Source: KBS-83 sp051025295
GTDB taxonomy: Bacteria; Acidobacteriota; Terriglobia; Terriglobales; Acidobacteriaceae
DNA length: 64,000 bases
Direction: 5' to 3' (one strand)
Assembly (NCBI GenBank): GCA_051025295.1
Contig: JBMGJV010000001.1
A program made the translations under genes and the position numbers. Positions 42,365 to 51,640 of this stretch are shown piece after piece. The stretch's first letter is position 1. Each line of letters opens with the position of its first letter. A model generated the notes under the pieces. It had not been told where the DNA came from. It saw nothing but the letters and a program-made list of their open reading frames with translations, and searched no databases.

Positions 42365-44473
42365 CTACTGCACCGTAGCGTATACCGTCGCCTCGTACTT
42401 CGTTCCCGCTGTGTTCACCGCGTAGATGTCGAAGCGGTGGTAGCCGGTCGACAGTGGCACGCCGGTGCTGAGGGTGGTGCTGGTGGTCTCGGTGAACTTC
42501 TTCGAGCCATCGACCCACACCTCCATCCGCGCCAGCGCTCCCGCGATCGTAGCTGAAGCGGTGACAGTCGCAGGCGAGTGCACCGTGGAGCCACTGGTTG
42601 GGGCGCAGACGTTGACACCCGGCGACGACGGAGCCGCGCACGCAACGCCGTTCACGGTCACGTTGGCCGTGCTCTTCCACAGACCGCCCCCGGTGTTCGC
42701 CGCATAGATGTCGATGACGTGCGATCCAGGAGCGAGCGCAAGCGACTGGTTAAGAGACGTGCTGGTGGTTTCCGTGTACTTCTTGACGCCATCGACCCAG
42801 ATCTCCATGCGCGCGAGCGTGCCGGTAATCGTGGCCGTGGCCGTTACGTTCACAGGGGAGTTCACTGTTGAGTAGTTGGTCGGCGAACAGATGTGAACGC
42901 TCGGCGAAGATGGCGCAGAGCAGCCGCTTGTCGAACCTGCACCCACAGTCAGCGTGAATGACTTCTGCTGCAGCGTGTTATCCACGCCCGTGCCGTACAA
43001 CGTGACAGCGTGAGTGCCCGCCGTGAGCGGGACGGACGCATCGAGGAAGGAGTAGTTTGAAAAGGCATGCGTGAGTTGTTCCGCGACCTTCTTCCCGTCG
43101 ACCCAGACAGCGGCCGTGCGCATCGGGGTGGGACCCGCGGCGCCGATCGAGAACTTTACTGGTGAGTCAGCCGTTGCTGGCGGTGTGCAGATGCTGATCC
43201 CCTCTGCCATCCCGCTCAGCCCGCAACCTGGGAAGCTCCCGGTGCTGTCGTTGGTCAGCAGCACGAGCTGCGCAGCCGCCCCGTTCCCGTAGCCGTCATA
43301 CGGGGCCGTGGTCGCCACGTAGAGCAGATCAGGCTTGGTGCCGACCGTGCTCCGCAACACCTGTAGTCCGGATGCGGTGTAAGGGGCTTGCGCGATGGTT
43401 TGCGCGGCACCGAAGGCACCCCCGCCCGTGCCGGGCTTCACCACCAGCGTCACGCCAGTGTCCCCTGTTGTGCAGGAGCCCTCCATGTAACTCAGATCGT
43501 TGAGCCCGTCCCCATTGAAGTCGGCGACCCCGACAGAGTACGGACATTGGTCAGTCGTCAGCGCACTATAGGTCAACGTACGGTTGGCATTGCCGGTGAA
43601 GATTGAGATCTTCGGAACCGATTGGCTGGTCCCGCTTGCGCCATAGATGAAGGCAGAACCAACCAGGTCACTATGTCCATCATTATTCAGGTCGGCAACC
43701 GCGAGCGAGTCTTCGTACCCATTCGGATCCGCAGCCACGACGGCACTGCCGATGTGCCCGGCCCCATCGCCATACCAGACCTGCACCCGGGTCGGTCCTT
43801 CAGCGGAGTAGGTCACCGCAATGTCAGGATTGCCGTCACCATCGAAATCGCCGAGCAGCGCTCCATCCTGGTTGCCGCTGGACGGAGGGTTGTACGTCGT
43901 GACCGTCTGTCCCTTGGTGAACGTGCCATCCCCATTGCTCTGCCAGATGGTAAGGGTCCCCGACTGTAGTTGCACAAGGTCGGTCTTGCTGTCGTGGTTC
44001 ATGTCGGCCGCGACAATTGCAAGCTGGAACTCGACAGCGCTGCCGGCGATCACCTTTGGGGCCTGAAACGTGCCATCTCCGTTGCCGAGCGAGACAACAA
44101 TGCTCTGCGGGGAGGAGTTTGGTGACGTGTATCCCGCCACATCCAGCTTGCCATCGTGATTAAAGTCACCGACCGCGACGATCCCCGAGACAGGCAGAGC
44201 GTAGGGGCCCTGGTAGGTCCCGTCCGCGTTGGACAGGTAGAGCATCCCCGACTGGGAAGGATAGGCCCTGACGATCAGATCTTGCCGGCCATCGTTGTTG
44301 AAGTCACCAGTAACTCGCGTCTCCAGGCTGCTCGTGGATTGCGGTTGAGTCTGTGACTGCAATACCTGGTGCGACTGGAACGCAAGTTGCGCCTGAGCCG
44401 TTGCACAGAACAGCCCGCAGCCCAGAATCGCTGCCGCTGTTCGTTGGAAGAGTTGAGATCCCTTGGTCGACAT
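42365..44473 (-). CDS. Secreted FG-GAP/VCBS repeat protein with C-terminal Ig-like modules
   Basis: A 702-residue exported protein. A signal peptide (LFQRTAAAILGCGLFCATAQ) precedes about six FG-GAP/VCBS calcium-loop repeats (GDFNNDGRQDL, GDFNHDGKLDV, GDFDGDGNPDI, ADLNNDGHSDL, ADFNGDGLNDL) that form an integrin-like propeller. Three Ig-like modules of about 90 residues follow; the last two are close copies, each with the elements TVTASATI..ARMEVWVDG and KFTETTST. Start ATG at 44473 with GGAG upstream. Such proteins are surface adhesion or matrix proteins. The gene sits opposite in direction inside the trp locus. Confidence 0.85.
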   Translation of the reverse strand: MSTKGSQLFQRTAAAILGCGLFCATAQAQLAFQSHQVLQSQTQPQSTSSLETRVTGDFNNDGRQDLIVRAYPSQSGMLYLSNADGTYQGPYALPVSGIVAVGDFNHDGKLDVAGYTSPNSSPQSIVVSLGNGDGTFQAPKVIAGSAVEFQLAIVAADMNHDSKTDLVQLQSGTLTIWQSNGDGTFTKGQTVTTYNPPSSGNQDGALLGDFDGDGNPDIAVTYSAEGPTRVQVWYGDGAGHIGSAVVAADPNGYEDSLAVADLNNDGHSDLVGSAFIYGASGTSQSVPKISIFTGNANRTLTYSALTTDQCPYSVGVADFNGDGLNDLSYMEGSCTTGDTGVTLVVKPGTGGGAFGAAQTIAQAPYTASGLQVLRSTVGTKPDLLYVATTAPYDGYGNGAAAQLVLLTNDSTGSFPGCGLSGMAEGISICTPPATADSPVKFSIGAAGPTPMRTAAVWVDGKKVAEQLTHAFSNYSFLDASVPLTAGTHAVTLYGTGVDNTLQQKSFTLTVGAGSTSGCSAPSSPSVHICSPTNYSTVNSPVNVTATATITGTLARMEIWVDGVKKYTETTSTSLNQSLALAPGSHVIDIYAANTGGGLWKSTANVTVNGVACAAPSSPGVNVCAPTSGSTVHSPATVTASATIAGALARMEVWVDGSKKFTETTSTTLSTGVPLSTGYHRFDIYAVNTAGTKYEATVYATVQ

Positions 44474-44763
44474 ACACGCTCCACTACCTGGTGACACAAT
44501 TGCGGCCGGAACCCTGTTCAGAACAGGATCCGTTCCGTCGGGGGAGACGGGATCTCGGAAGAGATCAGTTAGCTCCTTCGGCGTGGAAAGAGCTCCGGGA
44601 CTGTAGGCAATCGATGCGTTCCCCGCGAAAGAGGTTTGCACGGTACCAAAATAGGAACGAGTATGCCCTGACTTGAGGCAAAACCTGCAACCACGGAAGC
44701 CGATGGGTTCCAGTATGGTGACAGTCGCGGTTTCGAGTTCAACCTGTCTTCAGAGGAGCGTAA

Positions 44764-46098
44764 TCAGTCCAGTCCCACTTCGGCAGCCGGCACAGCACGC
44801 GCGGGAATGTCATGCAGCTTCTGCAGGTCCTGCTGGACGCGCTTCCATGCGCCGCGGTCCCGCTTTGTGGTGATCGGCGCATTTGGATCTGCGTAGTAAT
44901 CCAGGATGTCCTGCTTCAGTCCGGGTGGCACCGGGTGCTTCTTCTCGTCGACAATCTCGTGCAGCAGCCGCGCATAGGTGCGGTCTGTCAGCCCATAGGC
45001 CCCGGGCCTCGTCCAATCGCCGGTGTCGAGATCACGATTCGGCAACTCCAGTGACATCCCCGGCAGGAGGCGCAGCGTGTCGAGCCGATGGCGATAGAGG
45101 AGCAGCGTCCGCTGCAGACTCAGGTAGTAGAGCTGCTCGGTGTCGGCGCGCGGTCCGCGGATCTTCACAACTTGAATGGGCCCGATGGGCGGCAACACGC
45201 GAATCAGCAGCCCCAGCAGCCGATCGCCAAAGCCGGGGGCGCGATACTCGCCAGCCCAAACCGGCAGATACGGCGCGCGACGAAGATATGGCGCAATGCG
45301 AAGGAAGGCCGGCGGATCCTGCTTCGGAAAATCCTTCGCATGGATAGACTCCTCCGCACGCGCGAAGATCGGGATGAACGAGCGGATGGATGTGCGGTAG
45401 CTGCGAATGGCCGCGCGCCCGGTCTTTCCCAGAACCTCCGGCACGGTCAGCCCATAGGTCTCATAAAACGCGCGCTCCAGCAGGTGACGCGGGACATACA
45501 GTCCGAGAAAGCGCTGGTAGGCCTCCGGGGCCAGACGACGGCGGGAGAGCTGCGCAATATCGAATGAGAACTCCGTCGCGACATACGGGTGTGGCGCATC
45601 CTCGAACGTCACGATGCGTCCGTACTTCCTGGCGAGTTTCGGATACTCGATCGCAGTCGCGGGATTGATCGCGTCACGGTGGCCGACCGAGTCGCCGATG
45701 TAGTGCGACAGCGCACCCAGGGCGAATGCGTACTCGTTCAAGTTGCGTGCATCGCGGAGCAGCGCCTCGACGAACTCCCCGCTGCGCACATAGTGCGTCA
45801 GATCGCTGAAGAACTCGTGACTGAAGGGGTAGTAGCCCGCGTCCTGGATCGCGCAGCCGCCGTACGCATAGGCGTGTGCCTCCTCAAGCTGCTCCCGAGT
45901 GGCGCGAGGATAACGGCTGAGCAGCAGGGGCTGGATGACCTCGTTCCAGCTCAGGTCGATGATCGCCTCGTGCGTCAGGACGGAGTACGCGTTGCCATTC
46001 TCCGGCGTGCTGCACAGCACGACCAGCAGCAGCAGGCCACCCATGCGCACCATCCATCGCCATGGCGGCCAATGCCCACGCCGCTCGCGCGATCTCAA
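44764..46098 (-). CDS. Exported zinc-dependent phospholipase C-like protein
   Basis: A 444-residue protein with a signal peptide (MVRMGGLLLLVVLCSTPENG) cleaved near AYSVLTHEAIID; the mature N-terminus with His in LTHE is typical of the zinc-dependent phospholipase C / S1-P1 nuclease fold. Further possible zinc ligands are in SHEFFSDLTHYVR and GALSHYIGDSVGHRDAI. Start is TTG at 46098 with GGAGGAG at 46111-46105 and 6-nt spacing; no ATG gives as good a site. It is divergent from trpA with a 66-bp gap. It could cleave phospholipids or nucleic acids; substrate not decided. Confidence 0.8.
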   Translation of the reverse strand: MRSRERRGHWPPWRWMVRMGGLLLLVVLCSTPENGNAYSVLTHEAIIDLSWNEVIQPLLLSRYPRATREQLEEAHAYAYGGCAIQDAGYYPFSHEFFSDLTHYVRSGEFVEALLRDARNLNEYAFALGALSHYIGDSVGHRDAINPATAIEYPKLARKYGRIVTFEDAPHPYVATEFSFDIAQLSRRRLAPEAYQRFLGLYVPRHLLERAFYETYGLTVPEVLGKTGRAAIRSYRTSIRSFIPIFARAEESIHAKDFPKQDPPAFLRIAPYLRRAPYLPVWAGEYRAPGFGDRLLGLLIRVLPPIGPIQVVKIRGPRADTEQLYYLSLQRTLLLYRHRLDTLRLLPGMSLELPNRDLDTGDWTRPGAYGLTDRTYARLLHEIVDEKKHPVPPGLKQDILDYYADPNAPITTKRDRGAWKRVQQDLQKLHDIPARAVPAAEVGLD

Positions 46099-46150
46099 TG
46101 CGTTCTCCTCCGGCCGATGATGGGATGCAGTCGCCCACCCGTGTGCGACG

Positions 46151-46156
46151 TACAAT
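46151..46156 (+). promoter_or_regulatory. -10 element before trpA (leaderless-type)
   Basis: TACAAT ends 8 nt before the trpA ATG, the spacing expected when transcription begins at or next to the start codon. There is no Shine-Dalgarno and no clear -35. The box also lies in the 5' end region of the divergent phospholipase-like gene. Confidence 0.5.
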
Positions 46157-46164
46157 GTCGGTTC

Positions 46165-46983
46165 ATGCCGATTCAATTCTCGCAGCGACCGGGCCTGGTG
46201 ATCTATCTCACGGTCGGTGATCCCGATGTTGCGACCACGCGCGCCATCGCGCTTGCCGCTATCGACGCCGGCGCGGATGTGCTGGAACTGGGCGTGCCCT
46301 TCAGCGATCCGCTGGCTGACGGGCCCGTGATCGAGCGCGCCAGTCACCGTGCAGTCGCCCGCGGCACCAGCATGGCGGACGTGCTGGCGCTGGCCCGGGA
46401 GCTACGCGCGGCGAGGCCGCAGGCGGGGCTGGTTCTCTTCTCGTATCTGAACCCCATCCTGCGCTATGGACGCGAGGCAGGCGGATCACAGGCGGCAGCG
46501 CTTGAGCGCTTCTGCAGGGATGCGCGTGCGGCGGGTGTGGATGGCGTGCTCGCCACGGACCTCACGGTCGAAGAGGCAGAGAGCGGCGCGTACCTGACCT
46601 CCATGCGCGCAGCCGGGCTGGCGCCCATCTTCCTCACCGCGCCCACCAGCACCGACGAGCGCCTGCGCCGCATCGCAGCGGTGAGTGACGGCTTTGTCTA
46701 CGCGATCTCGAGGGTCGGCATCACGGGCACCCAGCACTCGCTCGCAGCAGACGCGCAACACCTGGTCGAGCGACTACGCCGCTACACCCAGCTTCCCATT
46801 GCGCTCGGTTTCGGCGTCTCGAATGCCGATCACGTGGCCGCTCTGGGTGAGTTTGCCGATGCGGCGGTCATCGGCAGCGCTGTTGTCGGGCTGATCGAGA
46901 AGACCGCTCCCGCAGAGGCGCCGGCAGCGGTTGCGCACTTTATCGCCGGCCTGCGCCCCACTCCCGCAGCCTCCGTTCGATAG
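46165..46983 (+). CDS. trpA: Tryptophan synthase, alpha subunit
   Basis: A 272-residue TIM barrel releasing indole from indole-3-glycerol phosphate. The catalytic Glu and Asp are in VLELGVPFSDPLADGPVIER and GVLATDLTVEEAESG; ISRVGITGTQ and GFGVSNADHVAAL form the phosphate site. Start ATG 46165 (PIQFSQRPGLVIYLTVGDPD), shorter than usual at the N-terminus (no long KxGR leader). It is separated from trpCFB by two reversed genes and probably has its own leaderless promoter. A chorismate mutase gene follows after 52 bp. Confidence 0.95.
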   Translation: MPIQFSQRPGLVIYLTVGDPDVATTRAIALAAIDAGADVLELGVPFSDPLADGPVIERASHRAVARGTSMADVLALARELRAARPQAGLVLFSYLNPILRYGREAGGSQAAALERFCRDARAAGVDGVLATDLTVEEAESGAYLTSMRAAGLAPIFLTAPTSTDERLRRIAAVSDGFVYAISRVGITGTQHSLAADAQHLVERLRRYTQLPIALGFGVSNADHVAALGEFADAAVIGSAVVGLIEKTAPAEAPAAVAHFIAGLRPTPAASVR

Positions 46984-47035
46984 TCGCGGGCACCACGTAG
47001 ACTGACACTCACTCTCATCAGGTACGAGCACACGC

Positions 47036-47323
47036 ATGGACATCAGCGACTGGCGCACCCGCATCGATCGGCTCGATCTCGAAATTGTTGAGCTGCTGAA
47101 CCAGCGCGCCGAGGCAGCCCGTGCCATCGGCAAGCTGAAGGAAGCGACCGAAATGCCGGTCTATGAGCCCGCCCGCGAAGAGGTCATCTTCAACAACGTA
47201 CGCTCGCACAACCGCGGGCCGCTGCCCGACAGTGAGCTGGTCTACATCTACCAGCGTTTGATCGCCGTGATGCGCTGCCTGCAGCGCAACGAGCTCGCCT
47301 CAAGGGAGCCGGGGCACCCCTGA
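47036..47323 (+). CDS. Chorismate mutase (AroQ class)
   Basis: A 95-residue all-helical chorismate mutase converting chorismate to prephenate, the first step toward Phe and Tyr. Helix 1 has WRTRIDRLDLEIVELLNQRA with the active-site Arg; AIGKLKEATEMPVYEPAREE holds the Lys and the second Arg; YIYQRLIAVMRCLQ is the last helix. It is a stand-alone domain, neither fused to prephenate dehydratase nor to DAHP synthase. It follows trpA and is probably co-transcribed, so two branches from chorismate are linked here. Confidence 0.9.
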   Translation: MDISDWRTRIDRLDLEIVELLNQRAEAARAIGKLKEATEMPVYEPAREEVIFNNVRSHNRGPLPDSELVYIYQRLIAVMRCLQRNELASREPGHP

Positions 47324-47404
47324 AACAAGCCTGCTGACCTATCTACCTGCCAGGCGACAAGCACGCATCACAGCCAGAGTAGCTGCTGAGCTACCTGAGC
47401 CTGC

Positions 47405-49365
47405 ATGTCACTGACAGATCTACTCATCGGCCGCCCGCTGGCCAATGTTGAAGAGCGGGAAGAACACATCGGACCCACAGCCGGCGTCCCGATCTTCGGC
47501 CTGGATGCGCTCTCCTCGGCCGCGTACGGTCCTGAAGCCGCGCTCACCCTGCTGATCCCGCTCGGCCTTGCTGGTGTGCACTACATCGTGCCCATCTCCG
47601 CCGCGATCCTGATTCTGCTGCTGATCGTCTTCTTCTCGTATCGGCAGACCATTGAGGCCTACCCCGGCGGCGGCGGTTCGTACACGGTTGCTTCGGAAAA
47701 TCTGGGCACTTATCCCGGACTGCTCGCAGCCGCCGCCTGATGATCGATTACGTGCTCACGGCGGCCGTGGGTATCTCCGCCGGTGTCGGCGCACTCGTCT
47801 CCGTGAACCCCGGGCTGCTGCAGAAGCACACGCTCGGCATGTGCCTCGGCATCCTCGCGGTGCTCACGTTGATCAACATGCGTGGCATGCGTGAAAGCGG
47901 CGTCGCCTTCCTGATCCCCACGTACCTGTTCGTCGGCACTTTGCTCATCGTGCTCGGAGTCGGGCTGACCAGAGCCGCCATGAGCGGAGGTCATCCACAC
48001 CCGGTGGTCGCCCCACCGCAGCTTCCACCGGCCGCGACGGCCATCTCACTGTGGCTGCTGCTGAAGGTCTTCTCCAGTGGCTGCACGGCGATGACCGGAG
48101 TCGAGGCCGTGTCGAACGGCGTGACCGCATTCAGCGATCCACGCGAGAAACAGGCCAAGCGCACGCTCACCATCATCGTCTTCTTGCTGGTCGTTCTCTT
48201 GGCCGGCATCGCACTGCTTTGCCGCGCGTACGGTATCGGCGCCGTCGACCCCGGATCGCCGCACTACCAGAGCGTGCTCTCTGAACTCACCGCGGCAGTG
48301 ATGGGCCGCGGCATCTTCTACTACGTCACCATCGGCTCGATCCTGCTGGTGCTCTCGTTCTCAGCTAACACGGCCTTCGCCGGTTTCCCGCGCCTGGCAC
48401 GCACGATCGCGCTGAATAAATACCTTCCCGGCATTCTCATCATCCGCGGACGTCGCCTGCTCTTCTCGCACGGCATCTACCTGCTGGCGCTGTTCACCGC
48501 GATCCTGCTGGTCTTGTTCCGTGGCGTCACCGACCGTCTGATTCCGCTGTTTGCCATCGGCGCATTCCTGGCCTTCACGTTGTCACAGGCCGGCATGGTG
48601 GTGCACTGGCGACGCAGCCGCGAGCGCGGCCGCGCGTGGCACATCTTCGTCAACGGGCTGGGTGCTGTCGCCACCGGGACTACGGTGGTCGTGGTGCTGA
48701 TCACCAAGTTCGTCGAGGGCGCGTGGATCACTGCGGTCCTCATCCCGCTGCTGATCTTCCTCATGCTGCGCGTCCGTGCTCACTATGATCGCGTCGAAGC
48801 GGAGGTGACCTGTGAGCAGCCGCTCTCGCTTGCGCACATCCAGGAACCGATCGTCGTTCTCCCGATGGATCGCTGGAGTCGCATCGCTGAGAAGGGCATG
48901 CGCTTTGCCCTGATGCTCTCCTCCGAGATCGAAGCTGTGCACGTGCACACCGGAGACGACCAGGATGTGAAGGATCAGGACGACGAGCTGATACCCGTCT
49001 GGAAGACGATGGTCGCCACCCCGCTGCTCGCAGCAGGACGAAAGCTACCGCGGCTGGTCATCCTGCGCTCCCCATATCGCTTCATCGTGGCGCCGCTGGT
49101 GGACCACATTCTGAAGCTCGAAGCTGAAAACCCGGACCGGCAGATCGCCGTACTGGTGCCGGAACTAGTGGTCGCGAAGTGGTGGCAGAACTTCCTGCAC
49201 AACCAGCGCGCCCAGGTGCTCAAGGTGTTGCTGCTGGTGAAGGGCAGTCAGCGCGTGCTGGTCGTGAATGTTCCCTGGTACCTGCACCAGCCAGCGCCCG
49301 AACCGGCGCACCACGCTGCTCCAGCTATGGCTGGGAGTGGCCTTCCGGGAGCGAAGGCAGACTGA
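47405..49365 (+). pseudogene. APC-family permease split by a -1 frameshift
   Basis: An amino-acid/polyamine/organocation permease in two frames. The first part (47405-47740) has the N-terminal signature FGLDALSSAAYGPEAALTLL and runs to YPGGGGSYTVASENLGTYPG and LLAAAA, stop. The second (from the ATG at 47740, overlapping TGATG) continues as MIDYVLTAAVGISAGVGALV, which is the direct continuation in the family. Loss of one base in the GCCGCCGCC run before TGATG explains the break. The second part carries the remaining helices and a cytoplasmic C-terminal domain of about 190 residues. It could be a read error, real decay or coupled translation of two halves. Substrate unknown. Confidence 0.8.
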
Positions 49366-49876
49366 TCCGCTGTTGCTGCTCCGCGCCGCTGTCGAAGTGC
49401 TCTGTCAATGTGCCATTCAGAAAGTAGAAGCCCTTCTGTGTGCTCATCTGCGCGGTGCCCTGATCGATGGTGCCGGAGAAGCTCCACCAGGCTCCATGCA
49501 CCTGGCGCGTCACAAAGGTAATGCCGGCAAGTGAGACCGCCGTACGCGTGAAGAAATAAGTCAGTGGCGTGCCGCCGTCCGATGGACCATCGCCGAGTCG
49601 CGTCACATAGCCCTGCAACCGCAGTTGGCCGCCATCGCCGCTCAGAATGAGCTCGATCGTCTCGTTGCCATCTGGATTCAGTGCGTAGGAGCCGGAGGCA
49701 TCCGGCGAAAGATTGCTCCGCCCTGCCCGATAGACTCCCGACTCATCCGGGTCGGCGGTGTCGCTGGTGCGGCGCAACAACTGCGGCTCAGTCTGCCGCT
49801 GCTGTGCCGTTGCAGACGCGACCGTCAGAAGCAGGCTGAGGGCGATGCACGAGCTACGGATGATTGGTACGCGCAT
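49325..49876 (-). CDS. Small exported protein of unknown function
   Basis: A 183-residue protein with a signal peptide (MRVPIIRSSCIALSLLLTVA, cleavage near ATAQQ). The mature part is a single beta-rich domain (ETIELILSGDGGQLRLQGYV, PLTYFFTRTAVSLAGITFVT, GAWWSFSGTIDQGT) that I do not recognise; it looks like a lipocalin- or DUF-type beta barrel. It starts 4 nt after the M28 peptidase stop, so it is co-transcribed with it. Its 3' end overlaps the end of the convergent permease by 41 bp. Confidence 0.7.
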   Translation of the reverse strand: MRVPIIRSSCIALSLLLTVASATAQQRQTEPQLLRRTSDTADPDESGVYRAGRSNLSPDASGSYALNPDGNETIELILSGDGGQLRLQGYVTRLGDGPSDGGTPLTYFFTRTAVSLAGITFVTRQVHGAWWSFSGTIDQGTAQMSTQKGFYFLNGTLTEHFDSGAEQQQRISLPSLPEGHSQP

Positions 49877-49880
49877 CGGA

Positions 49881-51593
49881 TCACTGACCGGACAGGCTCT
49901 TCTTCCGCGGCGTTTCGAACTCATCTCCCGCCTGCCAGCCCTGCTCGCTGGTCGCGCTCGACGCCAGCCAGCCCAGGTCGAAACCGAACTGCGCCATCCG
50001 CGCATTGCCGCGGAAATCCATCTCCGGCCGGTACTCATCGCTCGGCTGGTGATAGCGCTCCGATGTGTAGTCCTTCATCTGGTTCTCGCCCCAGCTCTCA
50101 TCGTGGCCGGCAAACAACGTGCCCTGCCCGACTGAGAACGCCGGAATACCGTAACGCGCGAGTGAGAAATGGTCGGACCGGTAGTAGTGGCCCGCCATCG
50201 GGAACTGGTCCGGCTGGATCGTGAGCTGAAATGCCTTGGCGACCCGCTCAACGGTCGGATAGAACGAGGTCCGCTCGGCACCTGAGACTTCGGCTGATGT
50301 GGGCAGCCCGACCGGCAGCAGCATGTCGTAGTTGAGGTCGAGCGTGACATCCTTCTGTGGCACCGGCGGATGCATCCCCAGGTAATCGGAACCGAGCAGC
50401 CCCTGCTCCTCCGCGGTGACGGAGGCGAAGTACACGCGATGCGGCGGCGGTGCTCCGCTCTTCGCCGCGGTCGTAAAGGCGCGCGCCATCTCGAGCAGAA
50501 TTGCGCAGCCCGTCGCGTTGTCTGCCGCACCGTTGTAGATCTTGTCGCCCGTCGCGTTCTTGTCCATACCCAGGTGGTCGAAATGTGCCGTGTAGAGCAC
50601 CGACTGATCGGGCGCTGCGGACTTGCCCGCCACCATGCCAATCACGTTCTCGGAGTCGAAGGTGCGCTTCTCGCTGACAATGTGCGCCTTCAGCCGCCAG
50701 TCAAGCTGACGCGAGATGTGCCTCTGCCCCGCCTCGGAGATCACTGTATCTATGTCATAGCCCTGCGACTGCGCTATCTTGTCGGCGATGTCCTTCTGAA
50801 TCCAGCTCGCTGCCTCGAGCTTCGCGAGCGGGTCGCCAACGAGGTAGCTCTTCTCCCCCGACCACGACGTGCGCACCACCTGCCATGGATAGCTGGCGAG
50901 GTCCTCGCGATGAACGATGAGTGCGCCGATCGCACCCTGGCGCGCGGCCTCTTCGAACTTGTATGTCCAGCGTCCGTAGTAGGTCAGGGCTTTGCCCTTG
51001 AAGAACGAGTCGCGATCGGATGGCGGCTCGTTCACGATCACCATCACGACCTTGCCGCGCACGTCCACGCCCTTGTAGTCGTTCCAGTTGTACTCGGGCG
51101 CGTTGATGCCGTACCCGACGAACACAATGGGCGCATCGATATCTGCCACAGGAGCGCCGCTCTGGTTATTCGTCACAAAGTCGGCGCCATATTTCAACGT
51201 CAGCGGTTCGCCGCTCTTCGGCACCAGTTGGAACGTGCTCTTGTCCGCCGTGGTCTTGACCGAATAGAGCGGCACCTTCTGATACCAGGAGCCGTTGTCG
51301 CCGGCCGGCGACAACCCGTCCGCGGCGAACTGATCCGCGATGTACTTGGCGGCCATGTGGTCGCCTTCTGTGCCCGGGCCACGGCCCTCGAGCTTGTCAT
51401 CCGCCAGGTACTTGACGGCCGCGCGAATGCGCTCCGGATCGATGCCCTGCGCCGCCTTCTGGGCCGCGGCAGGCACGCCGCTTACGTCAGGCAGAGGCGG
51501 CAACGCGGACGAGGCACTCTGCACCCCAGCTGCACCCGATACCACGCCTGCCAGCAACCCGGCGATGACCCAAAGCACTCCGCGTGACTTCAT
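49881..51593 (-). CDS. Exported M28-family zinc aminopeptidase with PA domain
   Basis: A 570-residue peptidase with a signal peptide (GVLWVIAGLLAGVVSGAAGV). A protease-associated (PA) domain is inserted around residues 130-260. The co-catalytic zinc site of M28 is visible: His and Asp in YTAHFDHLGMD, Asp in GAADNATGCAI, Glu-Glu in VTAEEQGLLGSDY, and the last His in YYRSDHFSLARYGIPAFS. These enzymes trim N-terminal residues from peptides in the periplasm. It is followed directly by the small exported protein gene. Confidence 0.92.
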   Translation of the reverse strand: MKSRGVLWVIAGLLAGVVSGAAGVQSASSALPPLPDVSGVPAAAQKAAQGIDPERIRAAVKYLADDKLEGRGPGTEGDHMAAKYIADQFAADGLSPAGDNGSWYQKVPLYSVKTTADKSTFQLVPKSGEPLTLKYGADFVTNNQSGAPVADIDAPIVFVGYGINAPEYNWNDYKGVDVRGKVVMVIVNEPPSDRDSFFKGKALTYYGRWTYKFEEAARQGAIGALIVHREDLASYPWQVVRTSWSGEKSYLVGDPLAKLEAASWIQKDIADKIAQSQGYDIDTVISEAGQRHISRQLDWRLKAHIVSEKRTFDSENVIGMVAGKSAAPDQSVLYTAHFDHLGMDKNATGDKIYNGAADNATGCAILLEMARAFTTAAKSGAPPPHRVYFASVTAEEQGLLGSDYLGMHPPVPQKDVTLDLNYDMLLPVGLPTSAEVSGAERTSFYPTVERVAKAFQLTIQPDQFPMAGHYYRSDHFSLARYGIPAFSVGQGTLFAGHDESWGENQMKDYTSERYHQPSDEYRPEMDFRGNARMAQFGFDLGWLASSATSEQGWQAGDEFETPRKKSLSGQ

Positions 51594-51640
51594 TATTGAC
51601 TCTCACCCCACGTCAGCAAATCTGCAGCACACCGAGCCTA

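Noticed and set aside
47729..47742. Programmed ribosomal frameshift in the permease
   Set aside because: There is no slippery heptamer or pseudoknot; a missing base in a GCC run followed by an overlapping restart is simpler.
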